A stretch of DNA of 51,098 bases, taken from the NCBI GenBank assembly GCA_018713745.1, contig DVOH01000054.1, positions 1-51,098 on the forward strand. Reading direction: 5' to 3'. Each line of letters starts with the position of its first letter. Positions within the stretch are counted from its first letter, which is position 1. A program made the translations under genes and the position numbers. This document shows positions 8,932 to 19,300 of this stretch, piece by piece. Origin of the DNA: Candidatus Stercoripulliclostridium merdipullorum (GTDB lineage Bacteria > Bacillota > Clostridia > Christensenellales > DTU072). The notes under the pieces are model-generated. The model was not told the origin of the DNA. It did no database searches and saw nothing but the letters and a program-made list of their open reading frames with translations.

Positions 8932-11900
8932 TCAATTCCCTTTCTTCACTTTCTTGCGCGCGGCAAAGAATACGATCGAAGCGCAAGCAAGCCCGATGAT
9001 TACGCCGATTGCGATCCAAAGCCACGTCAAACTGCGCGGTGCTTCGATGACCAACGTATAAGTCGCCGTCGTTGCGGCATAATTGCCGTCGCCTGCGTAT
9101 TCGAGTTTGACGGTATAGGTCCCGGCTTCGGTGGGCATTGCCGACAGGGTCTGCCCGTTTGCGTCAATATAGGTGATCGTCACTTCGCCTTCATACGACT
9201 CAGCGTCTTTGATGATGGCGTTGAGGGAAGAACCCGACCCGCTCTCCTGTTTGAGATCCCCTTCCAGAATCAGATCGGGCAAGGCTTTTTCGACCGTCAG
9301 TTCGATCACACCTTCCTCTACCGTATAATGTGCGCTGTCGTACGGAACAAACTTCCAACGGTATTGCTTGGTTCCGACCGAAAGAACCGTCCCTTCCGCA
9401 AACGTGATGGTACCGGAGTTGGCGGGATAAACCGACAACTTGGGCAAAGCGTCTCCGTAGCGCAACACGACGTCTTTGTCTGCAAGACGAACGCTGACTC
9501 CGAGCTTTCCGGGACGAATTTTAAGTTGGGCGCTGACTTCGACATCGCGATAATTGGGTTTGGACAGCACGGCGGTCACGGTATAATCGCCGACTTCGAC
9601 GTACTCTACCGGTGTCGTATAACGCAACTTAACGCTTTCGTCGTTCAGGATGGGATGCGGAAGGAGTGCGAGGGAATGAGGTTTGCCGTCGTACACAAAC
9701 ACATTGCGGTCGTTGGCGACGTCAAATCCGAATGCGATTCCGCCGAAGTCGATTTCGGCAGGAATAATATAGTAACGCCGACTCGTTGCGCCCGATGCGA
9801 CATAATCGGAATTATCCCAGGACACCGACGCGGTAAAGCCCGCTTCCGTAACATCGACGCGATTGCCTTCGTACACGACCGAAAATGCCAGAGTTTCTCC
9901 TTCGATCACGCCTTCGACGCGGACATTTGCGGTTTTGAGGGTGTTGTCGTAAACGGCGTTTTCGATCTCGTCGAAGATAAACGTCACTTCTTTGGGATCG
10001 ATCCGATACATCTCACCGCTCAAAAAGTCGATGGAATAATTGGAACTACAGGCAAGCGTCCCCCTGACGATCTGATAACTTCCCGCATGAACGGCGTCGG
10101 TGCCTTGCGGCGTGACGGCACGCAGCGCACCCGTACCGATCCAGGCGTCCGCGGTCTGCCAAACGTCGCCTTCGATCCGGAAGCGGAATGCAATCGCCGA
10201 AACGGGCTGTCCGTCATACACTTTGAACTGCGGTACTTTATCCTCTCCTACCATCACGACGGGCTGAACTTCGACCTTCAGCGCAAGGATGGAAACGGCA
10301 CCCTTAAAGGTTTCGCTGGCGGAAGCGAAGTTGCTGTTCCCTTTGAACGTTACGCGCACGTCGTATTCTCCCGCATTGACGGGACGGTCGAGCAATGTCC
10401 AAACGCCGTCGATGAGATATTCGATGGTCAGCAGCCCGTTAAGATAATCGACACTGCCGGTAGATCCCGTTACTTTAACTTGACCCGCCTCTACGGCGTT
10501 TCCGCTGTATTTGGCGACTCGGTACTCCAACGTAATCTGCGGCTTTTCTTTGGCAATATTAACGGCTCCGCCGACGACTTGGGCGTTGTCGATATAATTT
10601 CCGTCCAGGGAGCGGAATTCGATACGAACGTCATAGATTCCGCTTGTGACAGGCAACTCGGGCGAGAAGTCGGAAGCCCCTTCTTTGCGATAAGTAACGG
10701 CTATAACACCTTCGGGTTTTTCGTTGCGCACACCGCTCACGACAGGAACGACTTCGAACGGTTGACCGGTATAACTGCCGCCGACCTTTGATTCGACGCC
10801 CAAAGTCGGACGAACGGGCACAATGATCAAGCCTTCGGCAAACTCTTTGGTCTGTCCGGCATAACTGTCGTTGGAAACATACGTTACGCGGATATTATAA
10901 GTGCCCGCATCGACGGGAGCTTCGGTATTCCATACCGAATTGTAGTAGTATTCGTAGCGGATCTCGCCCCGCGGTCTCAGCGAAGGCGAAATTCCCGAAG
11001 CGCTGACGAGAGAGCGAACGACGGGCAAGCCCGAATAATTGGCGGTACGGCTGGCTTCGGAAAGAAGCTCGATCATGCATTCGACGGGATAAATGGTCAA
11101 CGCGCTTTCAAAAACGCGCGGCGTCGTGCGATAGTTGTCGGCATTGCCGGGGGTGTAGACGACACGCACGTTGTAGACGGCGGCTTCTCTTGCCGACGGC
11201 ATGTAGTTGCCCGCTCCGTTTGCCTGATATTCAAAGGACCACCGTCCCGTCGGAACGCTTCCGCCGTCGGGGATCACAAAGGAAAGATGGTTTTCCGCAT
11301 TAAAGGCAAACGCACTGCCGTTGTAGTCGGTCGCTTCGGTGGCAAGCGACAAAGAAGGCGTCAAATCGTAACGTTCGATCACGACGGCATCGACAAACTG
11401 CTTCGAGGTCGTATTATAATTGGATAATCCCGTCGCATCGTAAGTCACGCGCACAACGTAAGCGCCGGCATTGTAAGGAGCTTCCGAAACCCAGTTGCCG
11501 TTGACCAGATATTCGTAAGAAATCCTGTCTTGCGGCAAGGTGTCGCGGTCGTTGCCCACACCGAAGGCTTGCGCAACCGCCGCCGCCACCGGAACGGGTT
11601 TTCCGTCCGCCGTCGAATAAACGGCGGTATTGGCGTCGAGAGACAGATTGACGTCTACCGAACGAACTTCGATGACGGTATGCTCCGATACCCATACGAT
11701 TTCTTTGTAATTGTCGCCTTCGGCGGGCAGATAGCGCGCTTCGACGAAATACCTGCCGGCATTGACGGGGATATCGGACACATAATCGACACCGTCTGCC
11801 GAATAACGATACGCAAACGTACCGAGAGGACGGCTGCCGTTTTCGATCGCGTCGGCGACTGCGAAAATCAGATCGGTATTGATGGGATCGCTGGTATAGG

Positions 11901-14900
11901 CGACGGAATAATCCTGCATCGAAACGACGGGTGCAACCGGCATAATCTGCAACCCGCTTTCAAACACGACAACGGTATCGCGGTAGTTGTCCCCTTCTTC
12001 GGCACGGAACGTCACTTCGACGGCATAAGTCCCGGCATTGACGGGGAGATCGTAAGTCCACTCACCCGCAATCATATATCGGTACGAAAGCCTTGCGGGA
12101 TCGTCTTTCCCGATGGGGGCGGTGGGGGCAACGGATTCGCCCTCGACGCCTTCGAAGCCCGTAACCGTTGCGCCCGAAACGGGCTTGCCGCTCCCGTCGT
12201 AGTCCGTCGTAGCGGGGGTCAGATTGAGCGACACTTCGGCGGGAACGACTTGAATCTCTGCAACGGAAGACCCGATGGTAAAGATATAATTGCGCGCCGA
12301 GATCCCGCTTTCCTTAAGATCGACGGTATAAACGGTACCGACGGAATCGAAGCGGTTGCGCGGAATTTCGACCGCGGGAGGCGTATAGTCGTCTACAGTC
12401 CCGTCTTCGACCGACTCGCCGTAACGGAAGCCGTCAAAGATCAGATTGAAATTGATTTGATCTTCGGCGTCGCCATAAACGATTTCGGAGCTGCCTTCGC
12501 TCGAAACATTGACCGATACTTCGGCGGGAACGACCGTAATCGTACTGCCGACAAACTCAAAAACATAGTTTTTATGCTCGTTGATCATCAGTTCGGGCAT
12601 CAGATCGTAAGTACCGACGTCTTTATGAAGTGCGATATCGTAGTTGACGCTGAGCCCAAGCCCTTCGAGAATCGATTGGGGAGTATCGGATCCCGGAAAT
12701 CCTTGGCTGGTATCCCCTGCCCCGCTTGTCAGATATGTAAACGTAAAGTTTGGCGTATCGCCGTACGGGATGGAAAGGATTTTGCCGAGATAAATCGTCA
12801 TCGTCCGTTTGTGTACCGTGACTTCAACCTCTTCCTTGACCGAAAGGGTATAAATCCCGTCGTTATCGCGATACCCGGGGTGGAACACCGTCAGGGTTGC
12901 GGTGCCGGCTCCGGTAATTTTGATATAGCGGTCGTTACGATTTTCGTACCCCGGCATCACTTCGAGAATCGAAGGATCGGAAGAGGTCAGCGTAAAGTCG
13001 GTGCGCCCCGAATCCAGCTGCACCTGAAAACCGTAAGCGGGGTTGCCGTAGGTTTTTTCGACGGGAATATCGGACACGTCTGCCGAATGGGCTTTTTTGA
13101 TGCAGAACGTATAAATATGATCGCCCGAATCGACATAGTTTTCATTGTTGAGATAAGCCGTAACGCGGAAGGTCCCGAACCCGCCCGTCAGACGCATCGT
13201 TACGCCGGTACGGGAGAACTGCGTTGCTCCTGACGAAAATCCGGCAAACTCTCCATAGTAGTATTCGACTTTGGTCGAAGTAATCTCGGCATAAGGCTGT
13301 TCGCCGCCGCCGACGTTTTCAACCAGAACCGTTGCCTGAAGGGGATTGGGATAAATCGCCGTCGTCATAAAATAGAACGTAAATACGCCGATATCGGACG
13401 GGATCTCGTAATCCGCGCCCGATACGCTGTCGGCGCGGATCCCGCGTTCGTCATCGGTGGGATCGACAAACAGAAATTCCTGATGCGCGCGGACGATCAC
13501 AAACGTCAGCGCAATACCGCCCGTATAATTGTTACGACCGTTGATTACGACGCGGGCGGTCGAGCCGACGCTGAAGTTGTTTTCAAAGCGCAGTTCATAG
13601 TCGACTTGGTTGACGAGCTGTTGCTCGCCTTCGGGGCGTCCGCTGTCGATCACGGTAGGATCGGGTTCGTGGTACTGTCCGGTAAATTCATATTCGGACT
13701 GCGGGAGAGACGCCCAGCTTTGCTGCAGTTGTTTGGGGTTGATCGTAAAGGTGACTTCGATTTCGCCGGTATAGTTCCCCTGCCCTTCGAAGTACATTTT
13801 TCCGCCGGGATTTACGTTGATGTTCTCGCCGTAAGACACAAAGCGATAATCCGTCCCTTCCAGCAAGATTGCCTTGCGGTCGGGATCGGTCCATACAATC
13901 GTGCTGCTATCGGGTTGATGCGCATATCCCGTGTAGGTAACGGAAGGCAGATTGCCCGCCCACTCCTGCGAAAGCTCTTTGGGCAAAATATCGAAGGAAA
14001 CGCTTAATTCGCCCCCATAGTTTCCGATCCCTTTGACTTTGACGACGGCGCCGGATTCCGTCACGTTCCGATTGTTGAAATACTCCAACGCGTATTCTTT
14101 GTTGTATGCCAGCGTAACGCCTCTGCCGTCGTTGCGATCGGGATCGAACACCGCAGGCATCGGCGTAATCGCGCCGCCGGTGTAAGTATAAGATGCTTCG
14201 ATGCCGCTCAGCCATGCGCTCTGCAAGGCGCGCGGAAGGATACGGAAGGGAATATCGATCTGCCCTTCAAAATTGACCCTTCCTTCGATCCGGATGGTTC
14301 CGCCCGTTGCGACCTCGATGTTATCGCCGTAACTTAAAATCACGAAGTCTTGCAGATTGGTCATGGTATAAACGACCGAACCGTCCCCGTTGCGAACCTG
14401 AACGGTGGTCGGTTGGGGGCGGAAGGCGTTGCCGGTATAGGTAACGTCATCGGAATACAAAGCCACAGCGTCGGCGGTCAAATCTTTTTTGGCAATTTGG
14501 AAGGTCAGTGTCTGCTCGCTTCCGTAATTCCCGATGCCGCGCACGGTCACGGTTCCGCCGGTGGCAACATATTTATTTTCGCCGAAGACGACTTCATAGT
14601 CCTTTCCTTCGACCGGCACATAAAAAGACTGACCGTCCGCTAACACGATATTTTTGTCTCGAATGGAAACTACGGGCGCAATTTGTCCCGCCGTGTAGAC
14701 ATAGCTTTCACGGATTCCCGAAAACTCCCAGCTTTTGGTCACGGGACGCGGCGTGATTTTGAACTCGAGCTCCATCGTACCCGTATAGTTTCTTAAGCCT
14801 GTCAAAATTATCGTTGCCGAGTCGGTTACGTTAAGATTGTTGCGGTAGGTCGCGTTAAGATCGGGGTTGGTGCCTCCGATGATCAACTTCTGATCGGAGT

Positions 14901-16365
14901 TTTTATTGCGCAACGTCGGAAGCGGCTTGATCGGACTTCCTGTGTATTCCATTTCGGAAGGCGACTCGACGCTGATATAATCGGTATCGTTGATCGATCG
15001 CGGATTGATGGTGAAATAAATAATTCTTTCCCCGGTGAAATTACCCTTCCCGATGACTTTGATCTGCGCTTGACCGGCGTCTTTGATCGAAACAAACTGT
15101 ACGGTAAAATCGCCCGCGCTGGCTTTCATATCGGCGGTAAATTCTTTTCCTCCTTCGGTAAAGAGCAACTGAAGCGCATCCCATTCGGGCACTCCCTCCC
15201 CGTTTGTCTTGAAAACGATATCTCTGCCGGTATAAATATAGTCGTCGGAGATAAAATCGTCCAGCTTGTCTGCGAGATCGATGGGACGCGGGATAATGCT
15301 GAAGTCGGAGGAAGCGATTTCGCCGACTTTGGTTCTGGTGCCGAATCCCAGCGTCGAAGTATAAACGCTTGCGCTTAAACTATAATTACCTACGGTAACC
15401 GGACGTCCCGACACGGATTCGCCGATCGTCAAATCCATATAGCTTTGCTCCAGCTGGAAGCCCGAAAGATTCAACGTTGCGGTTGCGCCCGTTTCCGCCC
15501 CCGTATAAGTATATGGATTGGCGTTGTTCAATCCGATTTTGGTGAATTTCGGCGTAATCTGCGTCGAAGGGCTGAACAGATACAAAGGCTTGGTCGTCAT
15601 ACGGAACCCCGTGACGGATTGACCGCCACTGCCAAGATTCCACCCGGTATAGACATAACCGTCGGCGTAACTTGCCTGATACGTTACGGTATCGGCAGGC
15701 GTTTTGGGCGCGGCGGAAGTCCTGTTTGTGCTGCCGCCGGTCAGGCTTTCGGGAACGTTAACTTCAAGATTCCACTCGGTCACTTTGACGGTGACCGAAT
15801 TGATTCTTTGATAAATTTCCGCCGAACATTTTTTACCGAACGCCCCGGACGTCGAGTTTGTCGCAACCGCACGCATGCTGATCGTAAAAGAATTTTTGTT
15901 CAGCGGCCCCGAATATCCCGTCAGATTGGAATTGCTCGACATCGCCGACGCACCCTGACCGTTGACCGTCAAAGTGGTTCCGTTGTCCCGCCCTTGTCTT
16001 AGATCATATACATAATCAAGGGTAATCGTAACGCTTTTGACACGACCGTTGCTGATCGCGGTGCCGAGATTGCCGCCAATATAAAATGTCGTGCTGTCGC
16101 TAACATTAACATTTGCGTGCACCTGATTGCCGACCCAAGAGCCGGGACTGGTATGGTGACCACCGACTTGCCAGTTGACATTACTGAACGTTACGGTCGG
16201 ATTGGCAAAATTATTGCTGCTGGCATGCTTGTCGGATGCCGCCTCAGCAAAAGGAGCAAACCTTAAAAACGGCAGTCCCCCTGCGCCCAGCGCAAACAGC
16301 GCCGTCAGTGCGACGATCAGAATCAAGCCGATCAAGCCGATCTTCCCAACACGTTTCGCTTCCAT
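8932..16365 (-). CDS. Giant membrane-anchored surface protein with MBG-type repeats (2477 aa)
   Basis: A secreted, cell-attached repeat protein. Residues 1-42 form a signal peptide (cleavage near FAEA). A unique domain (about 50-205) contains FYIGG...LGTAISNGRVKSVTI and is related to the N-terminus of the upstream giant. An InlB/Listeria-Bacteroides-type segment follows (ADGYVYTGW, about 210-265), then some 22-24 tandem beta domains of 65-100 residues to about 2400. Early copies start YTG..(P)P and end NYTG..F.I.PR; later ones carry PVNAGTYDVRVTF. These resemble MBG/bacterial Ig-like stalk domains. The last 33 residues are a transmembrane helix followed by RKKVKKGN; there is no LPXTG motif. 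GGGAGG precedes the ATG and abuts the upstream stop, 12 bases away, so it is coupled to that gene. Role inferred: adhesin or surface fibre. Confidence 0.82.
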   Translation of the reverse strand: MEAKRVGKIGLIGLILIVALTALFALGAGGLPFLRFAPFAEAASDKHASSNNFANPTVTFSNVNWQVGGHHTSPGSWVGNQVHANVNVSDSTTFYIGGNLGTAISNGRVKSVTITLDYVYDLRQGRDNGTTLTVNGQGASAMSSNSNLTGYSGPLNKNSFTISMRAVATNSTSGAFGKKCSAEIYQRINSVTVKVTEWNLEVNVPESLTGGSTNRTSAAPKTPADTVTYQASYADGYVYTGWNLGSGGQSVTGFRMTTKPLYLFSPSTQITPKFTKIGLNNANPYTYTGAETGATATLNLSGFQLEQSYMDLTIGESVSGRPVTVGNYSLSASVYTSTLGFGTRTKVGEIASSDFSIIPRPIDLADKLDDFISDDYIYTGRDIVFKTNGEGVPEWDALQLLFTEGGKEFTADMKASAGDFTVQFVSIKDAGQAQIKVIGKGNFTGERIIYFTINPRSINDTDYISVESPSEMEYTGSPIKPLPTLRNKNSDQKLIIGGTNPDLNATYRNNLNVTDSATIILTGLRNYTGTMELEFKITPRPVTKSWEFSGIRESYVYTAGQIAPVVSIRDKNIVLADGQSFYVPVEGKDYEVVFGENKYVATGGTVTVRGIGNYGSEQTLTFQIAKKDLTADAVALYSDDVTYTGNAFRPQPTTVQVRNGDGSVVYTMTNLQDFVILSYGDNIEVATGGTIRIEGRVNFEGQIDIPFRILPRALQSAWLSGIEASYTYTGGAITPMPAVFDPDRNDGRGVTLAYNKEYALEYFNNRNVTESGAVVKVKGIGNYGGELSVSFDILPKELSQEWAGNLPSVTYTGYAHQPDSSTIVWTDPDRKAILLEGTDYRFVSYGENINVNPGGKMYFEGQGNYTGEIEVTFTINPKQLQQSWASLPQSEYEFTGQYHEPDPTVIDSGRPEGEQQLVNQVDYELRFENNFSVGSTARVVINGRNNYTGGIALTFVIVRAHQEFLFVDPTDDERGIRADSVSGADYEIPSDIGVFTFYFMTTAIYPNPLQATVLVENVGGGEQPYAEITSTKVEYYYGEFAGFSSGATQFSRTGVTMRLTGGFGTFRVTAYLNNENYVDSGDHIYTFCIKKAHSADVSDIPVEKTYGNPAYGFQVQLDSGRTDFTLTSSDPSILEVMPGYENRNDRYIKITGAGTATLTVFHPGYRDNDGIYTLSVKEEVEVTVHKRTMTIYLGKILSIPYGDTPNFTFTYLTSGAGDTSQGFPGSDTPQSILEGLGLSVNYDIALHKDVGTYDLMPELMINEHKNYVFEFVGSTITVVPAEVSVNVSSEGSSEIVYGDAEDQINFNLIFDGFRYGESVEDGTVDDYTPPAVEIPRNRFDSVGTVYTVDLKESGISARNYIFTIGSSVAEIQVVPAEVSLNLTPATTDYDGSGKPVSGATVTGFEGVEGESVAPTAPIGKDDPARLSYRYMIAGEWTYDLPVNAGTYAVEVTFRAEEGDNYRDTVVVFESGLQIMPVAPVVSMQDYSVAYTSDPINTDLIFAVADAIENGSRPLGTFAYRYSADGVDYVSDIPVNAGRYFVEARYLPAEGDNYKEIVWVSEHTVIEVRSVDVNLSLDANTAVYSTADGKPVPVAAAVAQAFGVGNDRDTLPQDRISYEYLVNGNWVSEAPYNAGAYVVRVTYDATGLSNYNTTSKQFVDAVVIERYDLTPSLSLATEATDYNGSAFAFNAENHLSFVIPDGGSVPTGRWSFEYQANGAGNYMPSAREAAVYNVRVVYTPGNADNYRTTPRVFESALTIYPVECMIELLSEASRTANYSGLPVVRSLVSASGISPSLRPRGEIRYEYYYNSVWNTEAPVDAGTYNIRVTYVSNDSYAGQTKEFAEGLIIVPVRPTLGVESKVGGSYTGQPFEVVPVVSGVRNEKPEGVIAVTYRKEGASDFSPELPVTSGIYDVRIEFRSLDGNYIDNAQVVGGAVNIAKEKPQITLEYRVAKYSGNAVEAGQVKVTGSTGSVDYLNGLLTIEYLIDGVWTLLDRPVNAGEYDVRVTFKGNSNFASASETFKGAVSILALKVEVQPVVMVGEDKVPQFKVYDGQPVSAIAFRFRIEGDVWQTADAWIGTGALRAVTPQGTDAVHAGSYQIVRGTLACSSNYSIDFLSGEMYRIDPKEVTFIFDEIENAVYDNTLKTANVRVEGVIEGETLAFSVVYEGNRVDVTEAGFTASVSWDNSDYVASGATSRRYYIIPAEIDFGGIAFGFDVANDRNVFVYDGKPHSLALLPHPILNDESVKLRYTTPVEYVEVGDYTVTAVLSKPNYRDVEVSAQLKIRPGKLGVSVRLADKDVVLRYGDALPKLSVYPANSGTITFAEGTVLSVGTKQYRWKFVPYDSAHYTVEEGVIELTVEKALPDLILEGDLKQESGSGSSLNAIIKDAESYEGEVTITYIDANGQTLSAMPTEAGTYTVKLEYAGDGNYAATTATYTLVIEAPRSLTWLWIAIGVIIGLACASIVFFAARKKVKKGN

Positions 16366-16377
16366 AAAAACCTCCCG

Positions 16378-19300
16378 TTAAGGTTTTTGAATTAAGTTTT
16401 CCGCAACAAACGGCGTTGCGTATCCGACGGAAACCGAACCTAAGTTTTCGCCGTTGATCTCTACTTTGGCAGAAGTTTCATACTCTTCGCGGATCAGATC
16501 GTAACCCGACTTGTTGGTCCCCGCTACCAAACCGGCATAGGCCGTCGCGCCGTAAACGCGGATGGTATCGACGACCACGTTCATTTCGGTAATGGCATTG
16601 AGCATAAAGCTGCCTTCGGTCTCGGTTCTGCCGACGATGCTGCCGATGACGCCTCCGACTTCGGCGGTTGCCGCCGTTACGTTGATCTGAATCGACGTGA
16701 TCGCACCGAAGATCTGTCCGCCCTCGGCAACCCCGATGACGCCGCCGATCTTTACCCGACTTCTGCCGACGGTGTTGACGTCGATGACGCCTTGCACTTT
16801 GACCGAATTAACTTGTCCGCCGACGCGGTTATAATCCGCCACCGTACCGAAGACGAGATCGGCGTCGGGCTCGGCGATTTTAGCGGTTTTTACGCCCGCG
16901 GGGATCTGACTTTCATCGGAGTAAATCCGGTAGTCCACGATGAGATTGAGGTTGCGGACGTCGCCCCCGTTGAGGTGGAACAACGCCTCCGTCAGCCCCA
17001 TGATGCTTTTTCCGTCGCCGTCAAACGTCCCTTTGAATTCGGCATTGCCGCCGAGCGATTGGAAGTCGTAGCGATAATTGTCGGCTTCGGTCAATTCGCC
17101 GTCGCCGTCAAAATCTCCGATGACGATGTCGTTGCCGAGCTTGAACGAAGCAAACATATAACTACCGACTTTCAAGAGATCGGTGTAAGTATAAATCACA
17201 AACGGATCGAAGTCGCTGCCGTCCCCGTCGCGGAAGGGATAGAAACCTTCTAGAATCTCGCTGACGCGCCGGCCGCCGAGTTCCATGCCGACCTCTTCGC
17301 CGTAGCCGATGACTTCGGAATATTGTTTGGTCGCGATATCGGTCAAGTTGCCCGCGCTGTCGTTTTGTCCGATCGTTTTATTCAGCAGACTGCCGTTGAC
17401 GTAAACATTGCCGACAACGTCATAAATGCCGCGTCCCGTCACAGCCGAACCGTCGACATATCCGATCGCACCGCCCACAAACCCTTTGGCATAACTTGCG
17501 GTAATCACGGATACGCTCAGTACGTCGCGGACGGAAGATGCCGATTCGGCACGCGCGATGACACCGCCGACCAGAGCTTCTCTTGCTCCTTCGACCGCGA
17601 TCGACACCATCGAAACGGCAAGGTTAACCGATCCGCCTTTTTGAGCGGCGACGATTCCGCCGATATATCCCGAGCCCGATCCTTCGGTCATAACGATCGT
17701 ACCGCTTGCCACGACGTTTTCGATCGAAGCTCCTTCATAAAGGAACGCCGCCGCCGCGCCGGCATAAACCTCTGCCCCACCGAGGACAAAATCGATATTG
17801 AGCAATACGAGATTGCGGATCGTCCCTTTCAGTTGAACGATAAACGCCGCAACCGACCCTTCCGTCACCGTTAAATTAGAAATACTGTAACCGTCCCCGT
17901 CGTAAACGCCGGCAAACGGAACCCGTTGTCCGAGCGGATTGAATGCCCCGGAAACGCTGAGATTGAGGGTCTGGCGGAAATATGCCCACGGTAGCCATTC
18001 CAGCGCCAACAATTTGTCGACGTGATCGATCAGGAAGGGATCTTCCGCGGTACCGGATCCTGCCAAGCCCCAGGAACCGAGGCGTGATGCCGTCAGTTCG
18101 GCAACGGTATTGACTTTTTGGAGAGATGCTTCTTCCCCTACGATTTCTTCCGATTCCATGAAGAATGCAAAGTCCTGTCCGACAAAGCTATCGGGAATCA
18201 CAATACTTTCGGCATCGCCGAACAAACGATCGGGCATTGCCGTCGCATTGACAAAGACTGCATTACGATTGTAATGGAAGGTACCCGTAATCGTATCCGC
18301 TCCGTCTCCCACCGATGTTACGAGATCGGTGACCGACCCGGCGACCGAACCGACCGAAGCGCGCGTTCCTTCCGATACAACGACGCCGACGGAATATCCG
18401 CCGATCAGCACGAGGGTGGAAGCTTCCCCGACCATACCGCCGATCTTACCGGAAGACGCGGAGGAAACATCGATATCGACATACGAGTAACAAGTGCTGA
18501 CGCCGCCGATTGCCGTCGCAATGCGTCCGACAATCCCGCCGAAGACGACATCTTCCGCATCCGAAATCCGAACGGCACCGAGCGCATACGAGCCGGTAAT
18601 ACCCGTCGTGTCGCCTGTCAGAACGGCGGCATGATAACCGACGACGGCATGATCGGATGCGATTTCGAGATCCCAGGACACGCCGAGGTTGGTGATCAGT
18701 CCCTGAAGATTTGCAAACAAACCGAACTTTTCGGACGAAACCGTTATCGTTTCCTCTGCAAAGATCCGATAGCCCTGTCCGTCATAGGTCGCGGTAAAGG
18801 GATATTCCGTGCAAAGCGGACGGAAATCGGCAGTGACCTCGATATCCGCCGTCTGATAGAAACGTGCCTGCATCCGAGCCGTCGAAAGGAAGTCGTAGCG
18901 TCCGTCGGGATTGACATACAGTTCGACATAGGCAAGATCCTCTGCCGAATTGACATGGAAAATGGCGCTGTCGTTGTCGCTGTAATCCTTAAAGTATACC
19001 AATTTATATTGCTGTCCCGTCCCGTTCGCGATCAGGAAGTTGTCAATTGCGGGCGTCACGACAAGGTCAAAAACGCCGAGCGCTTTGTCGCCGAGCAGAC
19101 TTTCGATGTCGGAATAGGCATAGCCGAACGTCGCTTCGCTGAATCCGACGTTCAAGACGATTTCGCCGAACAAATCGAAGGCGTCTTCGTCGGTGATTGT
19201 AATTGCGGGTCCCGTTGCACCCGCCTGCAACGCTTCGGACAGGTTGTCGTAACGCAGATAAATCGAACGGTAAAGCTGTACTTCGCAAATTATATTCGCC

